Below are positions 1-12,200 of a stretch of 64,000 nt of DNA, piece by piece (the stretch's first letter is position 1; each line of letters begins with the position of its first letter). This DNA is from Incurvaria masculella. Its lineage: Eukaryota > Arthropoda > Insecta > Lepidoptera > Incurvariidae. The notes under the pieces were generated by a model. That model searched no databases, was not told where the DNA came from, and worked only from the letters and a program-made list of their open reading frames with translations. Location: contig OX335644.1 in the NCBI GenBank assembly GCA_946894095.1, positions 22,363,595 through 22,427,594 of the forward strand, given 5' to 3'. A program made the translations under genes and the position numbers.

Positions 1-205
1 CAAAGTCAAACTAGGACTTCCGATTTGTATGAAAACGCGGCGTCGACGTAAACGGCAATGTCGACGTATTTACGGCAACGTTGAGTAAGCTGTCAAATCA
101 AACTCGGACTCGCAAATGTTAGTTCGCCCATAACTACATTTGAAAACGCCAGTCGATCGGTTTGCCGTAAACGTCAATTTAGGTGAAAACTGGGACTTCG
201 GGTAC
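1..205 (+). repeat. Interspersed repeat, copy 1
   Basis: Shares acgttgagtaagctgtcaaa, tcaaactcggactcg and cagtcgatcggtttgccgta with 31112-31345. Type unknown; continues beyond the left edge. Confidence 0.65.
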
Positions 206-718
206 TGATCGCATTCGTGACAAAATGCATTCTTACAACTTAAATAGAGAAGGAAAATGGTGCATGAATGGGACAGGATCGAACTCATGAAAGGCGAACT
301 CCGTGCACTTGAGTTTATTTTAAAGCCAAAGTCACATCATAATAATGTCTCAGTTCATTACCCTTAATGAGATTATTACGAACTGGCTTATCAATGAATA
401 TGTTTTCTGACCACAGCCGCGAATCTGGCGTCTCTCTCTCAATTTGACAACCAAAGATAAGCACTAACATCGAGACAGGCCAAACATGTGGCAGACATTG
501 ACAGCCGTATTCAGAGTGGGCGGACTAACTTTAATACGCCGGACAAAACCGGTTTGATTAGTGGACGCATCCACCGCATCCCCGCATCCTTCATCGTGGA
601 GCTCCTCGCAGGGCTGCACGCTCGCAACCTGCCACGCGCCTGACCCTGCGGTGCTGACGAGCAGAGCTGACGAGAGAGCTCAAATAATATGCCCGTAAAG
701 AAGCTGCAGTCAGTGCAG

Positions 719-744
719 TATAAATACGTGTCGTATTTCGTAGA
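719..744 (+). promoter_or_regulatory. TATA-like box just before UGT1
   Basis: TATAAATA lies at 719-726, about 19 nt before the ATG of exon 1a. A TATA box normally sets the start site about 25-31 nt downstream, which here falls on or just after that ATG. Either the box is not used, or transcripts begin inside exon 1a and would use the ATG of exon 1b at 915. UGT3 has a similar box at a similar distance from its ATG. Confidence 0.35.
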
Positions 745-3700
745 ATGAAGTTCGTCACACTGCCGCTGCTGGCGCTGGCGGCGCTGGTGTCGGGGGGCGC
801 TGCGTACCGCGTGCTGGTCGTGTTCCCTATGCCGTCCCGCAGTCACGGCATCCTGGGTGACGGGGTGGTCAGCTCTCTGCTGCAGGCTGGTCACGATGTG
901 AGTACTGTCACAGCATGAGGTTCTCAGTGCTGCCACTGCTGATGCTGGCGGCGCTGGTGTCGGGCGGCGCTGCGTATCGCGTGCTGGTCGTGTTCCCAAT
1001 GCCGTCCCCCAGTCACGGCATCCTGGGTGACGGTGTTGTCAGCTCCCTGATGCAGGCTGGTCACGATGTGAGTACTGTCGCAGTAAAACATACGGGTAAA
1101 AGATATCCAAAAAACAAAGGAGTGTCCTTACAGGTAGGATAGGAAAGTTTTATTTTCCCGGAACGGTTTATGGTACGACCACACCAATTATTTTCAGCAG
1201 GCATGTACTCTTGTCAACTTACTATTTGCTCACTGCTGAGCGCCTGATTTTGTTTAATGTAACTGGACATGGATGGCTAATACCAAACTGACCATGAGAT
1301 ATAAGCCCAAAACCCCACATGGGAATAGGTGACATGCCAGAACCGCTTCGTTCTATTGTTCGCTTGTTTGCCGCTTCGACCATAGTTCATTCAATGCGAT
1401 GATACCAACCCGGGCAAGATTAGGGGTGTCTCTAGGGTGTCTTTGGTTATTCAGCGGGGGAACGCGGCATCCATCATGGGGACAATGACAACGGGACCCA
1501 TGATGGATGATTATTTTTAAGTTTAGGTAATCAAATTATAATAATTACTATTTTTCTATTATCAGTGATTGTTAATATATGGAAATAACGGCAAATTTGC
1601 CAGTCGGAAGACTTGAGAATTAACTTAAGACCCAAAAAATTTCGTTGATGCCATCTTCATTGGATGTTCTGTTATCAGGGTGGGCGAATTACAGGTTAAA
1701 TTATTTTTTGATTAACGGAATTCTAGATTATCAATTATAGAGTTAATCAACTTTAATGATGGCTATTCCAGGTGACATACATTACGCCGTTCCCCAAAAA
1801 AGATCAGCAGAAACAACTACAGCTTCTTGACTGTAGCTTCATGTTCGAAACAATGAAATGTAAGTGTCACTTGTACTCTAAAATATTAGTTAAAGGATTT
1901 GGTTGATCTCGCGATCAATTCGTTTTAAATTTCGCGGTATTTCATTATTTGCTTCCTACTTCCATATATTCCTTTCCATTTTTCTTCCAATCTACTTTTG
2001 GAAAATGAGATCACCATCAACCTGCGTCCTTAGTGGCTATTTTTGCAATATCTGTCCTTTAAAGTCATTTGAAAAATGCGCCTAAAATATTTTTTTTATT
2101 CTTTATTTTTATTTTTTTATTTATTTTATTTATTTTATTTATTTTTATTGTATATTGTTTACACTTCATTCGGATTCTCCGTGTTTTATCATTAATGTTC
2201 AACAATCAAAGCGAAAAAGAACTGGCAAAAAATCCCTCGATTTTCCCCACTGCTTACAGACAGTAATACCAGTTATTGGCTTAGATGAAGAAGAAATTAT
2301 ATTTCATCTAAGGTTATTGGTACATGTTTGTGAAAATCAATTATTTTAACTCCTTCTATCCATAATTCATGTATCTATGTATGTTCATGCTCTAAGTAAT
2401 CGTATACACTAGTTTAAAAAATCAACATTCCAACGTGCATAACACAATTTAATCGAAAACAATATTTCACAAAAAAAATTAAAATAACTATAACTAAACT
2501 AAATTAAAATATTCCTCTGCAACGACTTTTTTTAATGTTCCTAGAATATATATAATGTTTCCGCGCTGAATAGCCAGACTTAATATATTTTTCTTGCTGA
2601 CAGTTTCACAAAATCCATTCGACATGAAAGCCATGTCCATCAGCTTGATTAAGGAATACTCCTATAATTTCTCCACGACGCTGCTGGAACACGACGCCGT
2701 TCAGGAGTTGATGAAGGACAGGAGCCGGAACTTCGACGCCGTGATTACAGAGTCCTTCTTTTCGGAGCTCTATTCGGGGTACGTAGAGGTTGGATCTGTG
2801 CATATTCTTGGAATATCATGCTCAGGAATCAAGATTCTTACAGTCGAGAGCTCGACGGAAATAGTCGGAAGCACGGTATTTCAATGATTCAAGGTTTTTC
2901 GTCGAGAAAACCCCTTTGAGAATCGCTATAACAGAAGTTTTCTCGACTGAAATATTAATAAATTTATTATATACTTCATTAAAATACATACACTGTGAAG
3001 AAAAACAAAATAATCCCTAAAAAAGATAAAATCAGCAAAACTATCCTCTATGCCCACCGAGCTGGTCATAGGACCTCTATTTGAAGTTATGTAACGACAT
3101 TTATATTAATGAATGAATTGTGATCAAATTTTGAAAAGTTTCATAAAAATAATAAAAACTTTTTGCATTGCTTCAATATAGATTCTCAAATTAATGGGAT
3201 GAGGGAAATCTGGTATGAATAAACTTAATTAAAATGAACTTCAAATAGGAACATTGTGCATTTTCAAATATTACATACTTTAGATTATGTGTTCCTTATT
3301 TCTCAAGCCATTAAAAGTAGTGGTATACGAACGTCAATAACTAAAATTGACTCACCCACATTGACCTAAAACTCTTTCGCTTGCAGCTTCGCCCAGGTGT
3401 TCCAGTGTCCTTGGATCCTGTTCTACCCGATAGGAATGTCCGCCCACATACAGTTTCTCGTCGACGAGGTGCAGTCACCGGCTGTCAGCCCCAACTTCAT
3501 CACCGGCTACACGGTGCCCATGAGCCTTAAGGAGCGGATCGTCAGCACCTTCATTACTTTCGCCGGACTCTTCAGCACGATGTAATAGTTCCAAACATTA
3601 CTTCTAACAGTTTCTTTACCTCACCATTTTCTTCAACGAGCACAATCTCAACTCATTGGTATGGCGGCAGCGTAGCCACCAAACATCTAAGGGACTTTTT

Positions 3701-6700
3701 TACCTACTGCTGATTACCTTAATCGCCAAGTGTCTACCACGTCAACGCCTACTACGCCAATCAATACCAGTACAAAATAATTAGCACTTTAGTAATAAAT
3801 GCTCTTTAAGTGTCTATTAAAATGAATCAGCACTTGGTGAAAACCAGGCTAATTCTAGTTAGTTCGTTTATGAATTTGGGATGCCAACATCGAATGTTCG
3901 TTCACCTAAATAGCGTCTTTTGAAGTTCTTACCTGTCGTTTGAACTCGAGAAAATTTACGGTTAGCTAATTCGTAAGCGAACGTCTTGCCTGCGCAGTCG
4001 CCATTGTATGTCAAAGTGGAGTTTTCTACTCCCGTCCATGCGCGCTGCCTCAACAAATACTTTAGTTGCAGTCGCTTGACACTGTGCTTCTACAAATACC
4101 GATAACTATCCAACCCGTACCATTCCAGCTACATCGACCGGCCGCATGAAGAGCCGGCCTATCAGAAATTCTACGGTCCAGCGGCGCGGGTTCGTGGTGT
4201 AGCCCTGCAGGACTTCACTGCCGCCTGCCACAACATCTCTCTAGTGCTCGCCAACTCCCACGGGTCTCTCTCGCCGGCGACTCGGCTACCACCGAACGTC
4301 GTCGAGATCGGCGGTTATCACATCGACCCGGACACCAAACCGCTGCCGAAGGTATTCATGCATTGGACAACTACACATACGTTTGGTTTTTTGGAGTTCT
4401 TTAGAAGGTATAATTTAGAGATCATGATCATAGAAATTGCGAGTAAAACAACTCGGTAAGGCGCCATGGACATCGTTTTGGACTGATGTCGGGCTGTAAC
4501 CAAAGGGCTGGTTGAAAGGTCTAGTCTAACTACTTTACTAAGCCCGACATCAGTCCGAAACGAAATTGAACCTACCTCAGCTAGCATCTCATAAATGATA
4601 GCCTATATGTTATTCTGGTGTACAATATTGTAAAGTTTAATCCAACTCTGTTCAGTAGTTTTTTCGTGAAAAAGTAACAAATATCCATCCATACTCACAA
4701 TATTGTAAAGTTTAATCCAACTCTGTTCAGTAGTTTTTTCGTGAAAGAGTAACAAATATCCATCCATACTCACAAACTTACGCGTTTATAATATTAGTGG
4801 GATTGAATCGTGTCATTACAAAACTAAAAAAATCCAGAGTAGCCACTGTCAACATCTCGACCAAGTCGAAGAAGTATGTTTTGCTAATAAAATAGGTGCA
4901 CAGGACCTTCAAGAACTTCTAGACAACTCTCCTGAAGGCCTAATCTACTTCAGCATGGGATCGAACCTCAAGTCAGCGGACATGACCGCGGCTATGCGCA
5001 GAGACCTTCTGCAGACGTTCGCGGGCCTCAAGCAAAAAGTCCTGTGGAAGTTCGAAACTGAATTGGAAGGCGCACCCGAGAATGTCCACATCCTGCCCTG
5101 GGTGCCACAACAGAGTTTACTTGGTGAGTCGGCTGAAAGTCTGAATGATTTTATATGAACTAGTTTGCATTTATTCAAGTTCTGGTAATGCGCATAGACA
5201 CCAGAACGTATACGAACAATCCAGCAAACATGCAGAAACAACATGCCCCAGGACGGAGAAAATATCGAAATAGTGGATTTATATAACTTGGCCAAGGATT
5301 CACAGAAAGTAAGGAAAAAGTAAGGCTGAAATATCTCATAGTTGGAACCACTCTCAGTTATAAAACATATTTAAAAAAATGACGATGTTCCTTCCAATTA
5401 AAAAATGAAAACCACTTGGTACTGACTGAATTACCAGGATCTACATTTCACAAACATTTATGGATAATCACACGATGATGTTGAAGAACTGTTAACCATT
5501 TTGAAATTGACATGACAAACATAACCACACATGGATAGACCACTCACGAAACCACACTTCCCTACACATGGAAACTACGCTACATTACATTACATCACAC
5601 TGCATCCAGGTAGATGTCATGGATTAAATCCCAGCCTCGTTCATGCACGAATTTATTTCTCTTTCTCAAGTGATGAGTGCATTTCTTTTGTCACAAAAAC
5701 GACTTGTTCCCCTGTAGGGTCCCCTTTCCATACTAGGGATGATAAGTTAAGTCCATCCACGTTGGTCATCGGATGAAAAAACGGAAAGACGGTCGAAGCG
5801 GTATTACAAAGAGACCTCTTTTTCTAAATTAAACACATACACCATGTTGTATACCCCAATACTGAGAACGATATGATTTCAATCGTTCCAGCCCACAAAA
5901 ATCTCAAGATTTTCATAACCCACGGGGGCCTTCTATCCATCACTGAGGCGATCCACTTCGGGGTGCCTCTCATCGGTATCCCGGTATTCGGGGACCAGCC
6001 GATGAACACGCAACGTGCACAGCAAATGGGCTACGCTCTGAAGTTGGACGTGGATTCGCCGCAACTGGGCCGAGATTTGAACGCGGCTATACAAAAGATG
6101 TTGGGGGATCCCAGGTTTGTTGGCATCTCTTTTGGAAATTAATTTTGGCTCCTGGACCAATGACGATGCCGTGTTATTTCAAGATTTTAACTGAAATCAA
6201 GCTGGGTGGACGTGACAGATATTTTTAGTAGCGCTTCGAGCATTATTCTTTCAATGCTTTACAACCAATATAATACATAATAAACAAACCGGGAGGGAAG
6301 CGGGTTTGAAGAGCTGTTATAAGACCACCCGACATATCCTGCGCACCTATTTATATAGCATACTATCATGTACACAGCTACTCTTGAAAGGCCAAGTTTC
6401 ACTTTCCCTGCTGTTTGACCACCGATATACCTCTCCTGCGTAACTGCTACTTCGGCTTGACTTCGGCTAAAGCATACTCTCATCTTAACAGCTAAACAGG
6501 GATGACCAAGGACTGACCGCCCTGGCCTGCGCGCCAGCCAGTTCAGCTCTAGCATTCACATGTTTACAGCTAAACGCCGCCCCGCACCTATACGTTCTGC
6601 TGCGAGCTTTGTGCCGGCTACTGTTACTATAGCATACTCTCGTGTAAACGGTCAAACTCGAATGGCCAAGCAATTCCTCGAACGACCGACCTCTACTCTC

Positions 6701-7021
6701 GCTGAATCATACTTTCGTATTCACAGCTACGATCGGACGGCCAAGCGGCTGTCCCAGCTGTTCCACGACCGGCCGATCCCTCCTGCGCGCGTGCTGTCGT
6801 ACTGGACGGAGCACGTGGTACGGACAGGCGGCGCTCCGCACCTGCGCACTGTCGCTCGCTCCGTGCCCGCATACCAGCGCTACCTCCTCGATATACTTGC
6901 GTTAATTGTAACCGCACTGTTTCTTGTATTTTTCTTAATTAGAGCTCTGATTCATTGCATATTTAGAAGCAAACCTTCTATCGACGCCACGTCTTTAAAA
7001 AATAAAAAGAAGAAGAACTAG
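745..7021 (+). CDS. UGT1: UDP-glycosyltransferase, eight exons, complete
   Basis: UDP-glycosyltransferase that moves sugar from a UDP-sugar to small lipophilic acceptors at the ER membrane. Exons read by splice consensus: 745-897, 1772-1859, 2604-2778, 3387-3581, 4129-4351, 4904-5123, 5892-6114, 6727-7021; phases close exactly, giving about 523 aa, the usual UGT length. Exon 1 encodes a signal peptide and the SHGILG loop with the probable catalytic His. Exon 3 holds the FDAVITE segment whose Asp likely forms the dyad. Exons 6-7 form the UDP-sugar site (WVPQQSLL, then FITHGG, EAIHFGVP and FGDQPMN). Exon 8 ends with a transmembrane helix and a KKKN tail, an ER-retrieval signal of the KKxx type. 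Odd points: exon 3 reads ITESFF where paralogs have ITEWFF; exon 1 is duplicated 170 bp downstream; fossil copies of exon 8 lie in the last intron. The donor of exon 4 (gtaata) is weak. The exact UGT family and substrate are unknown. Confidence 0.93.
915..1067 (+). CDS. UGT1 alternative first exon (tandem copy of exon 1)
   Basis: A second complete copy of exon 1, exactly 170 bp after the first (ATG at 745 and at 915). It keeps the start codon, signal peptide, SHGILGDG motif, length (51 codons) and a gtgagt donor in the same phase, so it could replace exon 1a. Differences are few (for example SPSH instead of SRSH, and MQAGHD instead of LQAGHD). Only 17 nt separate the donor of copy 1 from the ATG of copy 2, too short for an intron, so the copies are alternatives and not successive exons. 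Both frames are open, so neither looks dead. Confidence 0.75.
1255..1480 (-). mobile_element. SINE body fragment (intron 1 of UGT1)
   Basis: Plus strand reads actggacatggatggctaat, acatgggaataggtgacatg, gccgcttcgaccatagttca and ccaacccgggcaagatta, the shared SINE body reversed; no head. Confidence 0.7.
2090..2150 (+). repeat. AT-rich low-complexity run (ATTTT)n in intron 2 of UGT1
   Basis: Imperfect attttttta/tttatttt units; no coding signal. Confidence 0.85.
3860..4075. repeat. Interspersed repeat shared with 30185-30350
   Basis: catcgaatgttcgtt, ctaaatagcg, gtcgccattgtatgtcaaagtgg; the second copy is catcgaatgttcgttgcact, gccattgcatgtgaaagtgg. In intron 4 of UGT1 and intron 7 of UGT3. Confidence 0.55.
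4585..4806 (-). mobile_element. Helitron 5'-end fragment with a 75-bp duplication
   Basis: Reverse complement begins tcccactaatattataaacg and continues with ttgttactctttcacgaaaa, homologous to the Helitron in UGT2. A 75-bp part (acaatattgtaaag to ccatccatactc) is duplicated in tandem at 4622 and 4697. Lies in intron 5 of UGT1. Confidence 0.65.
6340..6726 (+). pseudogene. Fossil copies of UGT exon 8 in the last intron of UGT1
   Basis: Between exons 7 and 8 the intron carries degenerate repeats of the exon 8 start, each led by an acceptor-like (c)acag followed by cta, at about 6377, 6490 and 6573, and a fourth trace (ctcgaatggccaag) at about 6655. The first resembles the exon 8 start (gccaag..., then cctcctgcg). 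A piece near 6600 (gtgccggctactgt, then ctatagcatact) matches the sequence before exon 8 in UGT2 and UGT3. None keeps a long open frame. Confidence 0.65.
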
Positions 7022-7096
7022 GTAATTAATTAATGTAAGCAGTCTTGATCATTGAGTCATTTGTAACCACTGTTCTTTAAAGTAAACTTTTAAGCA

Positions 7097-7102
7097 ATAA
7101 AA
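7097..7102 (+). terminator. Poly(A) signal of UGT1
   Basis: AATAAA 75 nt after the UGT1 stop codon, in an AT-rich 3' UTR; it is the first canonical signal downstream. Confidence 0.6.
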
Positions 7103-7104
7103 CG

Positions 7105-7950
7105 TATAGAAATCCTCGGTCATTAATTTATTTAAAACGGCAGCCGGCAGTGCGGCGAGAAATGAATGACTTTGAGAAACGATTCGTTCTCAAAAGCCTA
7201 CTTTATGTACCTGCTAGGACAAATAGCTCTGTTGGTTAAACAAAGTATTACAAATTTCCTGTGCCAGATATATTTTAAAGACCAATTTGAATACTTCATT
7301 CTTATAAAATTCATAGTTAATTTACTTTTTGTATAGAATAGTGACGACGTGTGCTAAACGTTTTTTCACACTTTTAGCTTGGCTTATTGGTTCTTTACAA
7401 GGTTACCACCTACCGCGAGTAACAAACAAATTAATTCACTGGTTAGACCTGGTTTGCTTTTCACCTGAGCTGAGCACATGATAATCACATGTAACGGTCT
7501 CTCTCACTCGCTGGGACTCGTGAGATAGTGCTATGCTACAAATACGTCGACATTTTGTGAAGGTCAGCATGTATCTGACAGAATGAACTTCAACGTATTT
7601 TTGTTCTGGGACTTGCATTGAATGATATAACATTATAGGTATGTAGATATAAATGTATTTACTCTGCATACGATATTGAATGAGATTACGTTATCTTAGC
7701 CGCTGTAGACAAGTAGTAATTATTCAAATTCCTTTAGTCCTACTTATTGTTGTGCATACTAGTGAAGTTTTGGAGCGTAGGTAGTGTTTTATTGAGTATA
7801 ATCTAATTTAATTTCATTGATTGTTTGTTAATGCATCACAGGTAAGTTAGTTGGTAGTTATATTTTCCATAATTTAGAGACTCTCCAATTCCGAAGGAAT
7901 ATAGAGTCTCTGTCTGTGTTTTATCGTCTCTACCATAAAGAACCAGGGAT
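7105..7950. other. Intergenic, UGT1 to UGT2, nothing recognised
   Basis: AT-rich, no long frame, no clear repeat apart from short runs. Confidence 0.5.
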
Positions 7951-8185
7951 TGCACCCATTCACTGACGATGGTCCGAAAATATGAACCAACCGATGCTCT
8001 AGATCCTTGATTGTCGGTACATTATGGAATGCACTGCCAGTTTCCCCCAAAGTACAACATGGGGTCCTACAATCATGGTGTGAAGAAGCACCTGGCCGCT
8101 CGGCGTGGTTTTCACTGCCCTCGTGTAAATAAGAAAGCCCATGGGCGTCGCTAGGGACAACGTCCGCTTAGAAAACTGCATAGGT
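7950..8185 (-). repeat. Retroelement-derived fragment (shared with 47290-47480)
   Basis: Minus strand can be read TPMGFLIYTRAVKTTPSGQ, LLHT, PHVVLWGK; the plus strand at 47290-47480 gives TPMGFRTFREAAETMPPGQ, LLHT, PRVVLWGK. The agreement at protein level suggests an old coding repeat, probably of a retroelement; not identified. Confidence 0.45.
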
Positions 8186-8378
8186 TGATTGTTTATGGAC
8201 CAGTACCTAACCTAACCAAGTCCATGTCAGGGTGGCCTATGCTATTCCAGGTAAACCACGATACATTTTGTCATAATTATAAATGTGGGGTTTACGTGAA
8301 TATTGTTAAAGAAAGATAAGTTTTAAATATCCTAAGGGCCTTTTTCACCTATTGCTGATTAGCTTAATCACATATTAA

Positions 8379-8920
8379 GGCGGCCCAACCCGGCGGCCCT
8401 AACTCATTCGCGGGCACGGTACAAAACCGTGCTGTTGCGCTCTGGGACCTTCTCTGTTTCAAAGAATAAGACAGGCTCCGTGACGAGGAAGATGCAACAT
8501 GTCCACAAAAAAGACAATGTGCATAGTGTATGGTTTGGTAAGATTTACAAAAATTTTAACTTCAAAACGACTTATAGCTAAAAGTAAACCACGACCGCTG
8601 TAGTAAAAAATCTAACAAAAACCAAATAGATTATAAATCTTAATTAAATAAGCTATGTCTGATGACTAATCTTTTCAAAATGTGTTTACTTTATCATTGC
8701 GTAATCCACCTCCAAAGTTATTGTATAAAACGCGCGAAAAATGCGAACTTTCAGACCTTATAACTTAGAAACCAAACACAATTTTACAATGCCAATGGTC
8801 ATCAGACATCTAGTTCGATCAAATAAAGCTATTTTGTGCAAAATTCTGGATCTCTGACAAGAAATATGGGCGTGATCTTCTTTCCCCTTTTGTATGGGGA
8901 GATGAGCGGGATGGGCCACC
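8379..8920 (+). mobile_element. TTAA MITE family A (542 bp), copy 1
   Basis: Ends GGCGGCCCAACCCGGC and (A)TGGGCCACC, flanked by TTAA on both sides, as for piggyBac-type elements. Internal words: cggtacaaaaccgtgctgttg, caacatgtccacaaaaaaga, tatgggcgtgatcttctttcc. Inserted into an older repeat (aagggcctttttcacctattgctgatt... gtgaaaac) that also occurs at 3690-3845. Confidence 0.85.
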
Positions 8921-9292
8921 TTAAGGGCCTTTCTTAGCAGCTTGCAATCAATACCAGTACAAGATAATCAGTACTCAATCATAATCAGCACTTGGTGAAA
9001 ACTATTTAAAACTTGTAACTTATCTTCTTAACAATTAATAATGTGTGAAAAACCCGAAAGCATAAGATTTATGATTTTTTTAATAACTTCCACATAACAT
9101 TGTGGCGCTAAAATCGAGTAAGTATACTTTTGCAGAGCATTTTCCTAAAATCTCTCCAAAAATATACTCGACTGCGCCTCTATGGAGCGTCGCTGTATGT
9201 TTTTAAATTAAGCGACGGGTGATTTCCAACTAATAACATACAAAAAAATACTTTTTTTTTTAAAAGTGTATTTGATAGTTTCTCCGTGAAGT

Positions 9293-12200
9293 ATGAGGTT
9301 CGTCGCGCTGCCGCTGCTGGCGCTGGCGGCGCTGATGTCGGGCGGCGCTGCGTACCGCGTGCTGGTCGTGTTCCCTGTGCCGGCTCGCAGTCACGGCATC
9401 CTGGGTGACGGTGTCGTCAGCTCCCTGCTGCAGGCCGGCCACGAAGTGAGTGTTGCCGTAGCATGAAGTTCTTCACGTTGCCGCTGGCACTGTTGGCGCT
9501 GGTGTCGTGCTTTTACAGAACGAGAATGATAATTAAATCGACATTTAACACTGCAGTTAGCGCCATCTATCGATCTGGGATATATGGAAAAAAAGTAAAG
9601 GAAGGAATCATCGTTAATCGTGACTCCGCCGTATACACGTAATCGTAAGGGAATCCGGCCGCACGTCGTGTGCACGTGTGCCTGAACATCGCCACCGCGT
9701 GCAAATGTGCTCCGGAAATGCGGTCGCCAAGTCAATTCCCACCCATACAAACACTCCGAAACGTCTGCGACTATGTTTGCGTGTCGCACGTAGGTACGTT
9801 GTAATTGGGTTGGGTTTAGAAAATTGTAGACAGCGTTTCTCACAGTAGGCACGTGGCACATCTCCTTCCTTTTTTAGGATTCCGTACCCACGGAACCCTA
9901 TTACCAAGCCTCCGCTGTCCGTCCGTCCGTCCGTCTGTCACAGGGCTATATCTCATGAACCAGGCAGCTACCTATTACTGTGTACAGAGTGTGTATTAAT
10001 TTTGCCGCTATAACTTCATAGAGATAAAATAAATAAATAATGATAATTATAGGGGCCCCCAAAGAATGTGATTTTTTTGTGTTACATCTTGTAAGATGGT
10101 ACGGAACCCTTCCTGTGCGAGTCCGACTCGCACTTGGCCGATTTTTTGATCGGAGGTCGTGGACGTTACGAGTATCGTATGGAGCATGTTCTCGCTACTG
10201 ACCACGGAGATCGACAATCCGTGCAACTGACAACCGTCGCCGCTGCCGTGGGTTGTGCTAGATTGTCCATCGATACGAGACATACATTCATTTAACGTGA
10301 CCGGTTTTATTCCAGGTGACATACATCACGCCGTTTCCCAAAGAGGGCCAGCCGAGCCAGTTGCAGCAAGTTAATGTCAGCTACATGTTTCAAGCCGGGC
10401 TCTGTAAGTTGTTACAAGCGGGGTGAGAGTTCAGAGTAAACATTATTACTGTATAAGTACTGCAGATTTTTGTGCAGTGCCTTCGCTGATTATTGTATGT
10501 ATAGCGCTCTAAATGACCAAAAGTGAGGGTATAAATAAAAACCGGCCAAGTGCGAGTCGGACTCGCACACGAAGGGTTCCGTACCATCGTAAAAGATTTA
10601 ATACAAAAAAATGACGTTTTTTTTATGGGGGCCCCCTTTCATTATTATTATTTTTTAATCTTACCTATTTGTTGTTATAGCGGCAAAATAAATACACACT
10701 CTGTGAAAATTTCAGCTGTCTATCTATTACGGTTACTGAGATACATCCCTGTGACAGACGGACGGACGGACGGACGGACGGACGGACGGACGGACGGACG
10801 GACGGACGGACGGACAGCGGAGGCTTAGTAATAGGGTTCCGTTGGCACCCTTTGGGTACGGAACCCTAAAAACCCGCCGGAACTCAGTAACTGTAGGTCT
10901 CCTTCTTCTACTAGGCGGTAGGGTTAAGCCCGACCAGGTTGGCACCCCCAGATTGGATGAAACTATGGTTGAAGCCGCAATAAAAAATTGTCCGTGTTTT
11001 CCATTCAGTTCAGTGTAGCCGTGCTTATAAAGAGAAAGTTATTACATGGTCCCTGATTCCTTCGGGATTTTGGTGTATTTATCTAATATCATAACGGTAG
11101 TTATGTGGTGTAAGCCATCCATGTCAGGTTCCATAAATAAATAAATAAAAGTTAAAACGTTTTGTTTCTGTTTTCTGGGTGCAGTCGCGCAGAACAAGTT
11201 TGAAAAAAAAGGCGCGGTATCAATGAAAATTGTAAAGAAGATTGCCTACAATGTCTCCACGTTGCTGCTAGAGAACGATATCATTCAGGAGTTCCTTAAG
11301 GACAAGAGACAGAACTTCGATGCCGTCATCACCGAGTGGTTCTTTTCGGAGCTCTACGCTGGGTTGGTATTTTATACTACCATATATACCATACAGCTAA
11401 GTCCTCATACTTTCCAACGTCATTTTTATTCATTTTATTGCCAACATATCACATTTGATACTAGTAAGTGCTAGGTCGCGCCGCGAGACCTGAAGACGTC
11501 CACAATGCGGTGGACGAAACGTCAACTTAAACAAGTAAGCGATTTATGACACTGTCTATCCGAAAACATTTTAATAATAATATGTAACACCAGTGAAAGT
11601 CTAAATAACCATTGTAAGTGCTATTGCAGTATTTTCGTAAAGTAATTCTTTTTACTACTACTTTATAGGCTCTTTCTTCGATTAATGTATCCTTGCTAAA
11701 CGGTCGATTATACATACATACATGTCACATTACTTGGAATAAGCGAAGTACCTGCTTAGTACGAAAAAGTATATTTACTCATAGTAAGTGCTACATTTGA
11801 TTCGAATATGGTTACAACCCGGGCGGGGCTAACACTACCACCTAGTAGGGAAAGGGGAGCTACAGTTTCACATGGAAACCGAACCATGCAACAGCTCGAA
11901 TTTGTGACGAAATGCATTTATCATACTCAGAAAGAGAAAGTGGTGCATGAACGGGGTGGGGATTTGAACCCAGACCGCAAAGCAAGTCCCTGCCCCACCA
12001 AGCTGCGAGCCGTTAGCTTCTTTAAATTAATCTAATCTAATCTAATAAATAATATAAAGGGGAAAGTTTGTAATAATGGATGGATGGATGGATGGATGGA
12101 TGGATGGATGTTTGTTACTCTTTCACGTAAAAACTACTGAATGGATTCTAATGAAACTTTACAATAATATAGCTTATACATCAGAATAACACATAGGCTA

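Noticed and set aside
898..914. Intron between exon 1a and exon 1b of UGT1
   Set aside because: Only 17 nt; too short to splice, although it begins with GT and ends near AG.
511..999. 162-aa frame on the minus strand
   Set aside because: Antisense shadow of the duplicated GC-rich exon 1 of UGT1.
10733..10945. Frames rich in RPSV or GRTD
   Set aside because: Translation of the (CCGT)n/(GGAC)n microsatellite.
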